From contig JAFEBT010000006.1 of the NCBI GenBank assembly GCA_018242545.1, forward strand, positions 1 to 47,467: a stretch of 47,467 nucleotides of DNA, in the 5' to 3' direction. The translations under genes were made by a program, and so were the position numbers. The notes beneath the pieces were generated by a model. The model ran no database searches. It was given only the letters and a program-made list of their open reading frames with translations, and had not been told where the DNA came from. Shown here piece after piece: positions 9,589 to 18,768 of the stretch. The DNA is from Pseudomonadota bacterium. GTDB lineage: Bacteria; Pseudomonadota; Alphaproteobacteria; 16-39-46. How positions within the stretch are numbered: the stretch's first letter is position 1; each line of letters opens with the position of its first letter.

Positions 9589-10417
9589 TCCTTAGAAAAG
9601 TTTTGAAGCGTTGTAAGAGAAGATATGAAATTTGTTTGTTAACTTGAATAAAGTGGTAACATGATAAATGAAAAAACTTAATAATAGAAATGTAATCTTC
9701 TTTTAATAAGTTATAAAAGCACCTTGTTAAGCGAAAATAATAAATTACTAATTTTTTGATGTTCGTGCGGTTATGACTAATTCCATTCTGATGGACTCGA
9801 TATTTTATGAGAGGTAGGTTAAGATAATAAATAGGATATTTTGCAACAATTTTTGTTATAAAGAGAAAATCTTCTGAAGCTTTTAAGCTAAGCCGTTCAT
9901 CAAAATAATGTCCGGCTTGAACAACATCTCGATGAATCATAAGAGAGGAAAATGTTACTTTATTTTGATAAAGTTGATCTTTGAATGTTGTTATTTTATC
10001 TTTTGAGGAATTATAAGGAAAAGAAAGAACCAGATCATTTTCATCAATATAACTCGAATTTGTATAGCATAATTTAATAGAAGGATTATCTTGAAATGCT
10101 TTTATTTGAAGAGATATTTTATCTGCTTCCCAAATATCGTCATCATCACAAAAAGCGATAAAATTTCCTTTAGATTTTTTAATACCATAATTTCGTGGAA
10201 CAGCAGGCCTGCCTGAATGTTTTATTGTATGAAACTGCAGTCGATTATCTGAAAATTTTTCAACAACAGAATGTGTATTATCAGAGCTGCCATCATCAAT
10301 GACAAGTATTTCTAAATTAGAATATGTTTGAGAAAGAATGGAATTTAAAGTTTTTTTAAGAAACTCTTTTCTATTGAAAGTCGTAACAATAACGGAGATG
10401 AGAGGATTTTTATGCAT
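9575..10417 (-). CDS. GT2-family glycosyltransferase
   Basis: A 280-residue inverting GT-A enzyme. The N-terminus [16 protein letters not shown] leads to [15 protein letters not shown] with Asp41-Asp42. The metal-binding acidic cluster follows in [12 protein letters not shown] (Asp91-Asp94). The C-terminal quarter is basic and aromatic ([12 protein letters not shown]), which suggests peripheral contact with the membrane where lipid-linked glycans are built. Its 3' end overlaps the UDP-xylose synthase gene, so this may be the enzyme that uses UDP-xylose. That pairing is an inference from position only. Confidence 0.9.
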   Translation of the reverse strand: MHKNPLISVIVTTFNRKEFLKKTLNSILSQTYSNLEILVIDDGSSDNTHSVVEKFSDNRLQFHTIKHSGRPAVPRNYGIKKSKGNFIAFCDDDDIWEADKISLQIKAFQDNPSIKLCYTNSSYIDENDLVLSFPYNSSKDKITTFKDQLYQNKVTFSSLMIHRDVVQAGHYFDERLSLKASEDFLFITKIVAKYPIYYLNLPLIKYRVHQNGISHNRTNIKKLVIYYFRLTRCFYNLLKEDYISIIKFFHLSCYHFIQVNKQISYLLLQRFKTFLRNANV

Positions 10418-10561
10418 TTTATTTATAAGGCTGATAAGTAAAAGATATATTGTACATAATCGAATATATTAAAAACGTCTAATTTTATTTCTGATATTAT
10501 AGAGCTACCAATCAAAAATCATAAAATAATATCTATTCCACATTTTTTTAGAAAAGTAGTT

Positions 10562-11530
10562 TTATACTGGACACTGTTTTTTTATTCTAATTAAGATTTG
10601 GTTCCCAAAATTATTTTCTTCAATTACTTTTTTATACTCCTGATCAAATCTATAAATTAAATTTGCAAGATAATCTCCAATGAAACTTTTATCTTGTTCT
10701 AAAACCATCTTAATATCTTCTGGCAATCGATCTCCCCCCACAAGGCAATTATTATTGATTGGTTTTTGATTAAAATACCAATGCAAATGATTATAGAGGC
10801 TATAACCTTGTTTCGTTTGAACAGATGTATGGATGGTTCTGTCCTTTTTAAGATGGTTCAATAAAGAATTTATAGCTTTGAAGGAATAATACCCGATAGC
10901 GCATTCATCATAAAAGAAATGTTGATATCCTGGGTTATGCCAAACATCTTTTAAAACATCATTTAGATTAGGGGTTATAAAAATAATTTCTCCTCCTGGC
11001 TCAAGAAGGTTTAAGAGATTATTAAAAAATGAAAGGGGGTGTTTTATATACTCCAAACAGTAAAAAGAAAATATTTTTTTAAATTTAGTTTTAGAAGAAA
11101 TATAATCCTCAAGAGAAGGCTTGCAATTTATACCAAGTTTTTCCTTAACGTATTCTAACCTTACAGGGTTTATTTCAAGGCCATAGGGAACAGCCCCAAA
11201 TTCTTTTGCTGCCTTTAAAAAATAACCCCATGAACATCCTATCTCTAAGATTTTTGCACCCACATCTTCTTTATTAAGATAATCAGAGACATAAGTTTTA
11301 GATTGATTATAACCATTCTCAAAATCTTTTTCTTGTTTAGGAATATCAAGGCCTGCAGATTCTAATCGCGTTTTATCAAGTTGGTTGTTTGACAGTAAAG
11401 CGTCATTCTCATGAGAAAAAAACTCAAAATCACACACATGACAATAATGGAGAGTTGCTTCTTTTTTTGATCGTAATTGAACGGTTTTTTTAACGGTTGC
11501 CTGATTACAAATCCAACAGTTAATTGTCAT
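10562..11530 (-). CDS. Zinc-ribbon class I SAM methyltransferase
   Basis: The 322 residues begin with a zinc ribbon (CWIC at 5-8 and CHVC at 30-33) and continue with a class I methyltransferase domain. ILEIGCSWGYFLKAAKEFG (94-112) is motif I, YGLEINPVRLEYVKE is the acidic loop, and FFNNLLNLLEPGGEIIFIT follows. Zinc-ribbon methyltransferases of this design are common in polysaccharide and deoxysugar clusters, where some act as sugar C-methyltransferases. Whether this one acts on C, N or O is not shown. It overlaps the epimerase gene by four bases (11527-11530), so the two are translationally coupled. A 144-bp AT-rich gap separates it from the downstream GT2. Confidence 0.82.
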   Translation of the reverse strand: MTINCWICNQATVKKTVQLRSKKEATLHYCHVCDFEFFSHENDALLSNNQLDKTRLESAGLDIPKQEKDFENGYNQSKTYVSDYLNKEDVGAKILEIGCSWGYFLKAAKEFGAVPYGLEINPVRLEYVKEKLGINCKPSLEDYISSKTKFKKIFSFYCLEYIKHPLSFFNNLLNLLEPGGEIIFITPNLNDVLKDVWHNPGYQHFFYDECAIGYYSFKAINSLLNHLKKDRTIHTSVQTKQGYSLYNHLHWYFNQKPINNNCLVGGDRLPEDIKMVLEQDKSFIGDYLANLIYRFDQEYKKVIEENNFGNQILIRIKKQCPV

Positions 11531-12465
11531 TGTGTAACTCCAAAGGTTTGATCAGCCCAATTTTTAAAATTTGTTAATCCCAACTTAAGATCATATTGTG
11601 GATTATAATCGAGTTGTTTTTTTGCTTTAGAAATATCAGCATAGCATCCCATAATGTCGCCAGGGCTGGCTTCAACAATTTCAATTGTAATGTTTTTATT
11701 ATGAAGAACTGCGAGTGCGTCAATTAATTCTTTTATTGTTGTCTTAGATCCAGATCCAACATTAAAGATTTGATTAGGAATATCTTTTTTAAGACAAAGC
11801 ATCCACGCTGAAACAACATCATCAATATAAACCAAATCTCTAAATCTTTCTGAACTCCCTTGAAGAGGGATATGATTTCCTTCCCGTACATAGCTTAAAA
11901 AAATGCTAACCATTCCTTGATCTTTTCTTGAAAGATCTTGGCCGGGCCCATAGACATTAAACATTCTAAGAGCATTCCAACGAATTCCAAGTTTTTCAGC
12001 ATAAACTTTTAGATATTGTTCTCCTGTTAATTTTCCAACGCCATAGAGAGATTTTGGATCGCAAGGCAAAGTTTCTGTTAGCATTTCATGACTTGAGTTA
12101 TCACCATAAACGGTAAAAGAAGAGGCAAAGAGAATTCTGGGAATTTTAAGATGATCACAAAGACGAATAATATTTAAAGTTCCAAGGATGTTAATTTTTA
12201 AATCAAGCTCTGGATTCTTAAAGGAGGCAGGCCCTGATGACTGGGCTGCTAAATGAAGGACGACATCAAAAGTTCTATTTTGAAGATTGGTTTTGAGAGA
12301 TTCATAATTCGTGATATCTGCACAAATTAACTCATGCTGATTTTCTGAATTTTTAAGAGAAGTTGTAAGATTGTCTAAAATGGTAATTTCATGATTTTCT
12401 GTTTGAAGTTTCTGGATAATATGAGAACCTATATATCCCATTCCACCTGTAATAAGAATTTTCAT
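11527..12465 (-). CDS. NAD-dependent sugar epimerase/dehydratase
   Basis: An extended SDR of 312 residues acting on a nucleotide sugar. The NAD-binding ITGGMGYIG lies at 5-13, the catalytic SSFTVYG segment near 115-121, and Tyr141-x3-Lys145 in YGVGK. The ATG at 12465 is chosen because the protein then begins directly at MKILITGG and the gene makes an ATGA overlap with the upstream aminotransferase gene (stop at 12462-12464). A longer in-frame opening to 12543 would add an unrelated 26-residue head. Family members include UDP-glucose 4-epimerase and related enzymes. The exact reaction is not assigned. Confidence 0.88.
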   Translation of the reverse strand: MKILITGGMGYIGSHIIQKLQTENHEITILDNLTTSLKNSENQHELICADITNYESLKTNLQNRTFDVVLHLAAQSSGPASFKNPELDLKINILGTLNIIRLCDHLKIPRILFASSFTVYGDNSSHEMLTETLPCDPKSLYGVGKLTGEQYLKVYAEKLGIRWNALRMFNVYGPGQDLSRKDQGMVSIFLSYVREGNHIPLQGSSERFRDLVYIDDVVSAWMLCLKKDIPNQIFNVGSGSKTTIKELIDALAVLHNKNITIEIVEASPGDIMGCYADISKAKKQLDYNPQYDLKLGLTNFKNWADQTFGVTQ

Positions 12466-13535
12466 TGTTCCCTCACAAAGGTTTCCATTGATTTGATGAA
12501 TCTTTCCATAAGATTTTGAGGAGCTAATGTTATTGTAATACAATTATCCCAAGGTGAAGCCCAAGGACCTTTTACATAAATTTTCTGGTTTCTTAAGAAT
12601 TCAACACATTTTTTTGTTTGTTCGTTTGATTTTAAAGTAATTAAAAGATAGTTGCCTTTTTCACCTCTTGATGGAATTCCGAGTTTTTGAAGTGCTTCCT
12701 TAACGTAAATTCTTGATTGATTAATTTGATGTGTGTAGTTTTTTACAATCTCAAAATGATCTAAAAGATATTCAGCCATAGCGGCACTAAAAGAATTGGC
12801 TTCATGGGCGAAACGTGTTTTACATAATAAATCCATATTCTCCGAAGTTGAGACCATATACCCAAGCCGTGCCGATGGAATTCCAAATGCTTTTGAAAAT
12901 GTGCGCATAACGACAACGTTTTCAAACTCCTTTAAAAGAGGAAGGGCAGAATCTGCTCCAAAATAATGATAGGCTTCATCAACAACAAACAAACATCCAA
13001 CTTCTAAACATTTTTGAGCAATGGTTCTTAGTTCATCTAAAGAAAAACAAGACTCAATGGGTTGATTGGGATTAGGCAAAAATAGAATCGCTGGCTTTTG
13101 ATTTAGGAATGATTCGAATGCCGCCCAATCGGGGGTGTAATCTGACTTGTATCCAATATGAATAAGCTTAGCTTGAAATAACTTAGCATATACGTCGTAC
13201 ATTGCATATGTTGGTGCAAAGACACCAATTTTTTCACCAGGCTCAACAAGAATTTCAAATAAGGTTTTAATCACACCATCAATTCCAGATGAAACAAGGA
13301 TTTGTTCCTCTTCAACATTCAAATGGGTGGCCAGCTTTTTATAAAGTCCAGAAAGATCTGGATAGGTGCTGAAAAAAGAAGCTGGTTTGGATGCTAAGAC
13401 AGCCTCAATAAAATTTTCAGGCCAATTGTCGGCTTTTTCATTTCTGTCTAATCGAAGTCCATTGCTTAAATCGCGTGTTTCTGGAATTCGAATGCGCTTA
13501 ATATCTCTTAAATAGCTCTTTTTCTTTAAAAACAT
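12462..13535 (-). CDS. Histidinol-phosphate aminotransferase-like PLP enzyme
   Basis: A 357-residue fold-type I aminotransferase of the HisC/CobD group. Visible are LRLDRNEK near the N-terminus, the PLP-ring stacking region around APTYAMYDVY, Asn156 in PNPNQP, and Asp186 of DEAYHYF. The Schiff-base Lys215 sits in TFSKAFG, followed by Arg223 in ARLGY. HisC-like enzymes within glycan clusters, away from his genes, are usually dedicated to making an amino acid or amino alcohol that decorates the polymer rather than histidine. Here it is coupled by a four-base overlap to an epimerase gene and preceded by a large glycan gene, which supports that reading. The substrate is unknown. Confidence 0.8.
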   Translation of the reverse strand: MFLKKKSYLRDIKRIRIPETRDLSNGLRLDRNEKADNWPENFIEAVLASKPASFFSTYPDLSGLYKKLATHLNVEEEQILVSSGIDGVIKTLFEILVEPGEKIGVFAPTYAMYDVYAKLFQAKLIHIGYKSDYTPDWAAFESFLNQKPAILFLPNPNQPIESCFSLDELRTIAQKCLEVGCLFVVDEAYHYFGADSALPLLKEFENVVVMRTFSKAFGIPSARLGYMVSTSENMDLLCKTRFAHEANSFSAAMAEYLLDHFEIVKNYTHQINQSRIYVKEALQKLGIPSRGEKGNYLLITLKSNEQTKKCVEFLRNQKIYVKGPWASPWDNCITITLAPQNLMERFIKSMETFVREQ

Positions 13536-15344
13536 TTATTTTCCTTCCGTAAAAAGTTTATGGATTCTAGAATAGTCTGGGGCCTTATAATAGATGTCAA
13601 AATAGCTTTTAAATTTTTTTGATTGATCTTGATAATAATGCACATTTTCTATGAGTTTTTCGACCTTTTGAGAAACATCCGAAATATCCTTTCCTTTTAT
13701 AGATATATCTGGGATTCTATCAAGATCAATTTGTAAATCTGAGTTCATAAAAACAGCAGGAATTCCTCGAGCTGCTGCATTGAAGCAAATGGAGTTTGAA
13801 TTGTAAAAAACCAAGCAAGCTTTTTCTAAAAGTTCATCGGCGCTTAAAGGAGACCATTCAAGATCGATTCCTGGATTGGAAAAAAAATTCTGAATTTTCT
13901 CTTTATTTTCAGGAGAGATTAAAGGATGAAAATTAATAACAAGCGTTACATTTTTTTGAAGAGAAGGCTTTAATTTTTTAATAATCTTTATGGATGTTGA
14001 GATAAGTTCTAAAGAGTCATAAAATTGTATAGAACAAGCACATAAAATGACCTTTTTTTTGTAATGTGAATTGACCGGGAATTGTGAATTTTTTAATACC
14101 CGTTGAAATCGAAAATTTCCAAAGAGAGAACAGTCTTTTGTCCCCCTTTTTTCTATCCAATTTTTGAAAAAAGTATCACTTAATAAGAGAGAAGGACCCA
14201 TTTTTTCATGAATATAAGTATCAGAAAAGTAAGCAGTCAAATATTCTTTTGCAAATGGAAAGTGCTGGTAAGCATAAATTTTATGAGTGGGAAGTACTTT
14301 TTTAAAGGCTAAACTTAAGACCTTTTCCCAAGGTTGATTTTCAAAAGGGTAAATAAGTTTTACAGAAGGGTTTTTTAAGAATGTAAAAAGAGTGGTGGCG
14401 GCTGTATAGACTTCTAAAGCATGCAAAAGACGATACTTTAAGGTATCTTTTAAGCAAAACCATTTCCATAAAGAAGAAAAATCTATTCCTTCCATTTTGA
14501 AAGGATGATTATAATATTTTAAAAAATAAAAAGATTTAAAAAAGAGTTTAAAAAGATCTGAAATTTTAAGAAAATCTTGTAAGAGATAAAAATTATTTTT
14601 TTGTTTAATTGCTTCTTTTGCAATTTTTTTGAATGAATCAATAAAATTAAGAGGTTTTCCAACGATTGAAACTTTAAATCTCATATCAGCTAACTTTGAG
14701 AGTAAATCACCAAAATATCGGTCATTTAAAAAAAGATCATTATTTGTAAAAGAGCTTTCTCCTACCCAATTGATGCAAAGAACATCCGATTTTTCAAGAG
14801 CGCGCGTTTGTATTTTAGAGCGACAATAGTATCTCAAGAAATGAAGATACAATATGTTGTATAAACTTTGACAGAAATAGCAAACTTTTTGGAAAAGATG
14901 GCCAGTGAGTCTTTTTAGCAATTTCAAATAACTGATATGAGCTATTATCTTAAAACCATTTTTTCTAAGAAGGGATGCGTAAATATAAACTTGCTCGTCA
15001 TCATCACAGATAAATATAACATCTTCATTATTAAGCAGGTCCATTTTAAGGAGAGCGAAGGTGTTAAGAATATAAAGGGAGAAATTTTCAAGACAAAGGT
15101 TATTCTCTGCCAAATCACTTGCTAACCAGAGAGGATCTAAAATATCTAAGACGTGCTTGTCTAAGTTAATAATTTCTTCTTGAAAATTGTCTAAAAGAAT
15201 TTTTCGTTCTTTTGAGAGAAAATTAACTTGAATTCCTTTTCTTTCAAGATTTAAAAGGTTTTCTGTATTTACTCCGATATAGAAAAAATTTGAAATTCCT
15301 TGAGGGCACGACAAAACTTCCTTTATGTGGACAAATTTAATCAT
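13536..15344 (-). CDS. Large surface-carbohydrate biosynthesis protein, GT-B-like C-terminus
   Basis: I do not recognise a defined enzyme in this 602-residue protein. The C-terminal half looks like a GT-B or glycerophosphotransferase-type fold. It contains KIYAYQHFPFAKEYL (about 358-372), then SLFGNFRF, and VTLVINFHPLISPENK before a nucleotide-site-like segment CLVFYNSNSICFNAAARGI. The N-terminal half has aromatic-rich helices but no convincing signal peptide. The protein at 22058-23896 has the same architecture and similar size, so the two are probably paralogues. This layout recalls a family annotated as surface carbohydrate biosynthesis proteins (TIGR04326-like, from memory). It lies directly ahead of the aminotransferase gene with no gap. 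Confidence 0.6.
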   Translation of the reverse strand: MIKFVHIKEVLSCPQGISNFFYIGVNTENLLNLERKGIQVNFLSKERKILLDNFQEEIINLDKHVLDILDPLWLASDLAENNLCLENFSLYILNTFALLKMDLLNNEDVIFICDDDEQVYIYASLLRKNGFKIIAHISYLKLLKRLTGHLFQKVCYFCQSLYNILYLHFLRYYCRSKIQTRALEKSDVLCINWVGESSFTNNDLFLNDRYFGDLLSKLADMRFKVSIVGKPLNFIDSFKKIAKEAIKQKNNFYLLQDFLKISDLFKLFFKSFYFLKYYNHPFKMEGIDFSSLWKWFCLKDTLKYRLLHALEVYTAATTLFTFLKNPSVKLIYPFENQPWEKVLSLAFKKVLPTHKIYAYQHFPFAKEYLTAYFSDTYIHEKMGPSLLLSDTFFKNWIEKRGTKDCSLFGNFRFQRVLKNSQFPVNSHYKKKVILCACSIQFYDSLELISTSIKIIKKLKPSLQKNVTLVINFHPLISPENKEKIQNFFSNPGIDLEWSPLSADELLEKACLVFYNSNSICFNAAARGIPAVFMNSDLQIDLDRIPDISIKGKDISDVSQKVEKLIENVHYYQDQSKKFKSYFDIYYKAPDYSRIHKLFTEGK

Positions 15345-16156
15345 TTAATTAAAAACGCACCGCCTGTTGGAAGAGCTAAGAAATAAGATGGCTTATTTAT
15401 TTTTATAAAATCATCTATAGCCGTACTTGCTCCTGGAAACTGGTTAAACCCATAATCATCTAAAAAAATACTTCCTCCAGATACTAGCCTAGGATAAAAG
15501 AATTCTAGGCTATCTTTAATTGGATCGTGCAGATCAACATCTATGTTTACAAAACAAAATTTTTGACCTTCTACCTCATTAAATCGAGATGGAATCCAAC
15601 CTTTATGATATTGTATGAAATTAAAATCTTTTAGGTTATCTTTAACAAGATCGATACTTGCTGCAAAAACTTTGCGAGTTTCTTGAATTTTTTCTTCTGA
15701 AAGATTTGTTATATCATGTTTTGAATAGTCAGAAAGGCCTTCAAAAGAATCAAAAATATGAAAAGTATTATTATGTCCATTTAACATAATTGCTTTAGAA
15801 ATTATGTAAGAACTTTGCCCTTTAAAACACCCGCATTCAGCTATAGATGATTTTCCTTTATCTTTCTTTATTGCGTTCATTGCTAATTGAAAGACAAATG
15901 CATGACGTATGCGTTTAGAAAAATTATCTGAAAGTTTCATTTCTGTTTTTAATGAAGATTCATCAAAAATTAAATGGCAAAGTTTTAATAAATCTGTTTG
16001 TAAAATTAAATTCTTTTCATGTAAGAAGTAATTATTTTCTTTTTGAATAATATTAAGAGCAACATGTTTTGGTAGGTTTTTTCCTATAATTTTCAAAATC
16101 GCATAATTTATGTTACTAATAAAATTTGCAATGTTGTTAGCAGATGGTTTTTTCAT
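15341..16156 (-). CDS. TylF/MycF-family O-methyltransferase
   Basis: The 271 residues match the macrocin O-methyltransferase (TylF) family of metal-dependent sugar O-methyltransferases. The core SIAECGCFKGQSSYIISKA is motif I. Next come FHIFDSFEGLSDYSKHD, and FVNIDVDLHDPIKDSLEFF with the metal-binding Asp residues, then GGSIFLDDYGFNQFPGA. The family methylates hydroxyls of deoxysugars; in polysaccharide loci such enzymes cap or mask chain ends. It overlaps the next gene by four bases (15341-15344), so the two are coupled. Upstream there is a 149-bp, very AT-rich gap to the SGNH esterase gene. Confidence 0.88.
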   Translation of the reverse strand: MKKPSANNIANFISNINYAILKIIGKNLPKHVALNIIQKENNYFLHEKNLILQTDLLKLCHLIFDESSLKTEMKLSDNFSKRIRHAFVFQLAMNAIKKDKGKSSIAECGCFKGQSSYIISKAIMLNGHNNTFHIFDSFEGLSDYSKHDITNLSEEKIQETRKVFAASIDLVKDNLKDFNFIQYHKGWIPSRFNEVEGQKFCFVNIDVDLHDPIKDSLEFFYPRLVSGGSIFLDDYGFNQFPGASTAIDDFIKINKPSYFLALPTGGAFLIK

Positions 16157-16305
16157 TTGTGGACCTTTATTTAAATTTATGTATATTTTATTTTCCCTAA
16201 ATTTTGTATTTAAAAAATTCTTAATTTATTAAATTTTTACTTATTAATATTAATTATTAAACAAAAAATTTAATTATATTAAGAATTAATAGAGTTCCTT
16301 TCTTT

Positions 16306-17520
16306 TTAAGGCGGATGATTTTTTATAAATTTAGAAATAATATCGGAAAAATTTTGAGCTACAATATTCATTCCTTTTTCAGTGAAATGAACATCATCCA
16401 AAAAGTTTTCTTCTGAGCAGTCTACTTGTATTGCATTGTCTACATATGTTATTTTATTAGATGAACATAGATCACGAATGATAGCGTTTTGTTGTTCAAT
16501 AATAGTATTAAAAATTTGATATGCTTCTGAATTTTTTCTTTGATTATTTAAATAATGACAATATGTGGAGAAAATGAGAGGTATGTTTTTTCCTTGGCAG
16601 ACATGAATAAGGGTTGAAATATTTCTTGAAAAGGTTTCTAGGCCTTTTTCAAATGGTTGATTTAAATTAATATGATTTTTCTTATTAATCATCTTAATTA
16701 AATCTAATTTCAAATTACTATGACTAAAAAGATCCGAAACTACATTATCTAAAAAATAAGATTTTACTAATGAAATTAAAGAAGCAAAAAATACAAGATG
16801 TGAATAATTCGTTTTTATACTTCTTCTAAAATGACTAAAATCTGTCTCAAAACTCTCTGTAAGATAACCCCTAATATCTGAATATCCACCATAAAAAAGT
16901 ATTAAATCAGGGTCCAAATATTGCAAATCAAATAAAAACTTTATAATAATTTCTTGTGTGGTATAAGCAAAGAACGATGCATTGATAACTTCAATGCGTG
17001 TATTTTTAATCATAGCCTGTAGTTTTTTCTCAAGAAGTAAAGGGTAGTTCACTTTGTTTGAAGGGCTTGCAAAATTCAAGGAAACTGAATCTCCTAATAT
17101 AAGAATCCTATATGTATGCTTTTCTTTTTTTTGAGTAATGAATTTCTTTTCTTCAGAAGCATAAAACAAGCCAAGATTATTGGTAGGAACTCCTCCAAGC
17201 ATAAAAGCTTTGTCATCGAGTAAAGAGGCTTTATCTTTTTGAGGAGTCCAGTTTTTATAAATGCTCCAAGGTAAATACGGATGATGTACAAAAGGAATGT
17301 CTTTCTTGGTAATGAAAAAACGTTTTTCTCTTTTTCTCTTATGAAAAAGAAAATATTGGAATCTGCAATATAATTCTGTGATTAGAAATGCAAATAAAAA
17401 GGATAAAAGATTGTTTAAATAACATTTAAAAATAAGAAACGATAAAAATAAAAATACAATTCCACTTAAAGCACTTGGTTTTAGAAAAAAAAGTGAAAAT
17501 TTATAAAAAAATTTATTCAT
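16306..17520 (-). CDS. Membrane-anchored SGNH/GDSL hydrolase
   Basis: Two hydrophobic stretches lie in residues 1-50 (SALSGIVFLFLSFLIFKCYL and LLSFLFAFLITELYC), followed by basic RKRE, so the N-terminus is a membrane anchor. The catalytic domain begins with ILILGDSVSLNFAS (the GDS block with the nucleophile Ser). It continues with FYGGYSDIRGY in place of a block III GxND, and ends with DDVHFTEKGMNIVA, which carries the Asp-x-x-His of block V. SGNH enzymes in glycan loci add or remove acetyl esters. The hydrolase domain side of the membrane is not settled by sequence. It overlaps the preceding lactonase-like gene by eight bases. Confidence 0.82.
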   Translation of the reverse strand: MNKFFYKFSLFFLKPSALSGIVFLFLSFLIFKCYLNNLLSFLFAFLITELYCRFQYFLFHKRKREKRFFITKKDIPFVHHPYLPWSIYKNWTPQKDKASLLDDKAFMLGGVPTNNLGLFYASEEKKFITQKKEKHTYRILILGDSVSLNFASPSNKVNYPLLLEKKLQAMIKNTRIEVINASFFAYTTQEIIIKFLFDLQYLDPDLILFYGGYSDIRGYLTESFETDFSHFRRSIKTNYSHLVFFASLISLVKSYFLDNVVSDLFSHSNLKLDLIKMINKKNHINLNQPFEKGLETFSRNISTLIHVCQGKNIPLIFSTYCHYLNNQRKNSEAYQIFNTIIEQQNAIIRDLCSSNKITYVDNAIQVDCSEENFLDDVHFTEKGMNIVAQNFSDIISKFIKNHPP

Positions 17521-18124
17521 CGATAGACATAAATATTGAATTGTTATAAATGCGATTTAAACAGGGATAGGAATTTTGTATGTTGTCAAGAAGACATTGT
17601 CTTTCTTTTCCTAGGGCTAAAATATAAATTTTATGAGAAAGAAGAAGAGCTTCTTCTGATAAACTGATACGATTTGGAATTTGCTTTTTAGTATGATAAA
17701 GCCTCATGCCTACTTGTGTCCATTCTGGTGCTTCTTCAGGAAAAAGAGACGCAAGATGTCCATCTATTCCCATGCTTAAAATTGTAATGGGAGAAAAAGC
17801 TTTGATTTTGGTGAGGAATTTTTCATTTAATGGAATATAATTTGGAGCAGGAAGATAGTTTAAAAAAGATTCTTTTAACTGTTTTTCATTGCTCATGTCA
17901 TGATGTAGAGGAACATCTCTTTCATCACTTAATCCAATTGTGACTTTATTCCAGGGGACATCTAACGTAAGAAGATAGGGAAAAAACAATTTGATGCTGT
18001 TTCCGCCAGGTAAAATTAGAAGTCCTTCACCTTTCAAATTAATTTGATGTAAGATATCCTTTTGAATTTCTTGGTTCAGAAATGTTCCAGCTTCTGAAAC
18101 TGATTGAAAATAATATGCTTGCAT
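17513..18124 (-). CDS. 6-phosphogluconolactonase/glucosamine-6-P isomerase-family protein
   Basis: The 203-residue product carries the family signature motifs LPGGNS (38-43), GLSDERDVP (64-72) with a following SNEKQL, and LSMGIDGHLASLFPE (116-130). These are the substrate-binding and catalytic regions of 6-phosphogluconolactonase, including the His of DGH. It is about 30 residues shorter than typical DevB. Its place in an overlapping operon of sugar-acid genes, rather than next to zwf or edd, suggests a lactone or phosphosugar of the glycan pathway as substrate. It abuts the HAD gene by one base and overlaps the SGNH gene by eight. The specific reaction is inferred, not seen. Confidence 0.78.
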   Translation of the reverse strand: MQAYYFQSVSEAGTFLNQEIQKDILHQINLKGEGLLILPGGNSIKLFFPYLLTLDVPWNKVTIGLSDERDVPLHHDMSNEKQLKESFLNYLPAPNYIPLNEKFLTKIKAFSPITILSMGIDGHLASLFPEEAPEWTQVGMRLYHTKKQIPNRISLSEEALLLSHKIYILALGKERQCLLDNIQNSYPCLNRIYNNSIFMSIDE

Positions 18125-18768
18125 TAAAGAAAATCTCTAAAATCCTGAATAATGGGGATAGATAACTCAAAAGGATTCGCTTCTCCTTTAGCTACTCTTC
18201 CTATAAAATTAACATCGATTTTAGAGGCGGCATTAAAATCACTGATGCTATCCCCAATAAAAAAAATATCTTTTCTCTTAAAGCCATACTGATGGATGAG
18301 CTTGGTTCCAATCTCACTTTTTTCATAAGGAGATCCATATATACCTTTAAAGTAATGAGAGAGATGTTTTTCTTGGCAAATTTTAATTAACTCCTCATGG
18401 GGGGTAGCTGAAAGCAAAAAAGTAGGAATATTATGTGCTTTCATTTTTTCTAAAAAGTCAATGACACCTTCAACAAGAGGTGCTTTTAAAATCTTTTCAA
18501 AAACAATTTCAGAAAATTGTTGAGAAAGCTGTTCTCTTTCTTCGGATGGACAAGACTTGTTCAAAAAAAGTTGATGTATCGCTTCAAATTTTTTGGAGCG
18601 ATTTACGCCCTGATGCTTTAAATGGTGTTCTTTTGCTTTTTCGGCAATTTTTTTTCCATAGGGAAGGTATACATCATAGAATGCATCTGTTTTAATATGT
18701 GTAGATTCCACAACTACGCCATCAAAATCAAGGAAGAGGACTTTTATATTACTTAACGTGTTTTTCAT
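18124..18768 (-). CDS. HAD-superfamily sugar phosphatase
   Basis: A 214-residue HAD hydrolase with a helical cap. Motif I is FLDFDGVVVES (Asp14, Asp16), motif II is FLLSAT near 137, a conserved Lys lies in YEKSEIG, and motif III/IV is FFIGDSISDFNAA with Asp pairs. The family removes a phosphate from sugar phosphates or interconverts phosphosugars; the C1 cap with QGVNRSKKFEAI fits the phosphoglycolate/beta-phosphoglucomutase subfamily. In the six-gene set it could dephosphorylate a sugar-acid 8- or 9-phosphate before CMP activation, as KdsC does in Kdo synthesis. It overlaps the epimerase gene by 20 bases. Confidence 0.85.
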   Translation of the reverse strand: MKNTLSNIKVLFLDFDGVVVESTHIKTDAFYDVYLPYGKKIAEKAKEHHLKHQGVNRSKKFEAIHQLFLNKSCPSEEREQLSQQFSEIVFEKILKAPLVEGVIDFLEKMKAHNIPTFLLSATPHEELIKICQEKHLSHYFKGIYGSPYEKSEIGTKLIHQYGFKRKDIFFIGDSISDFNAASKIDVNFIGRVAKGEANPFELSIPIIQDFRDFL

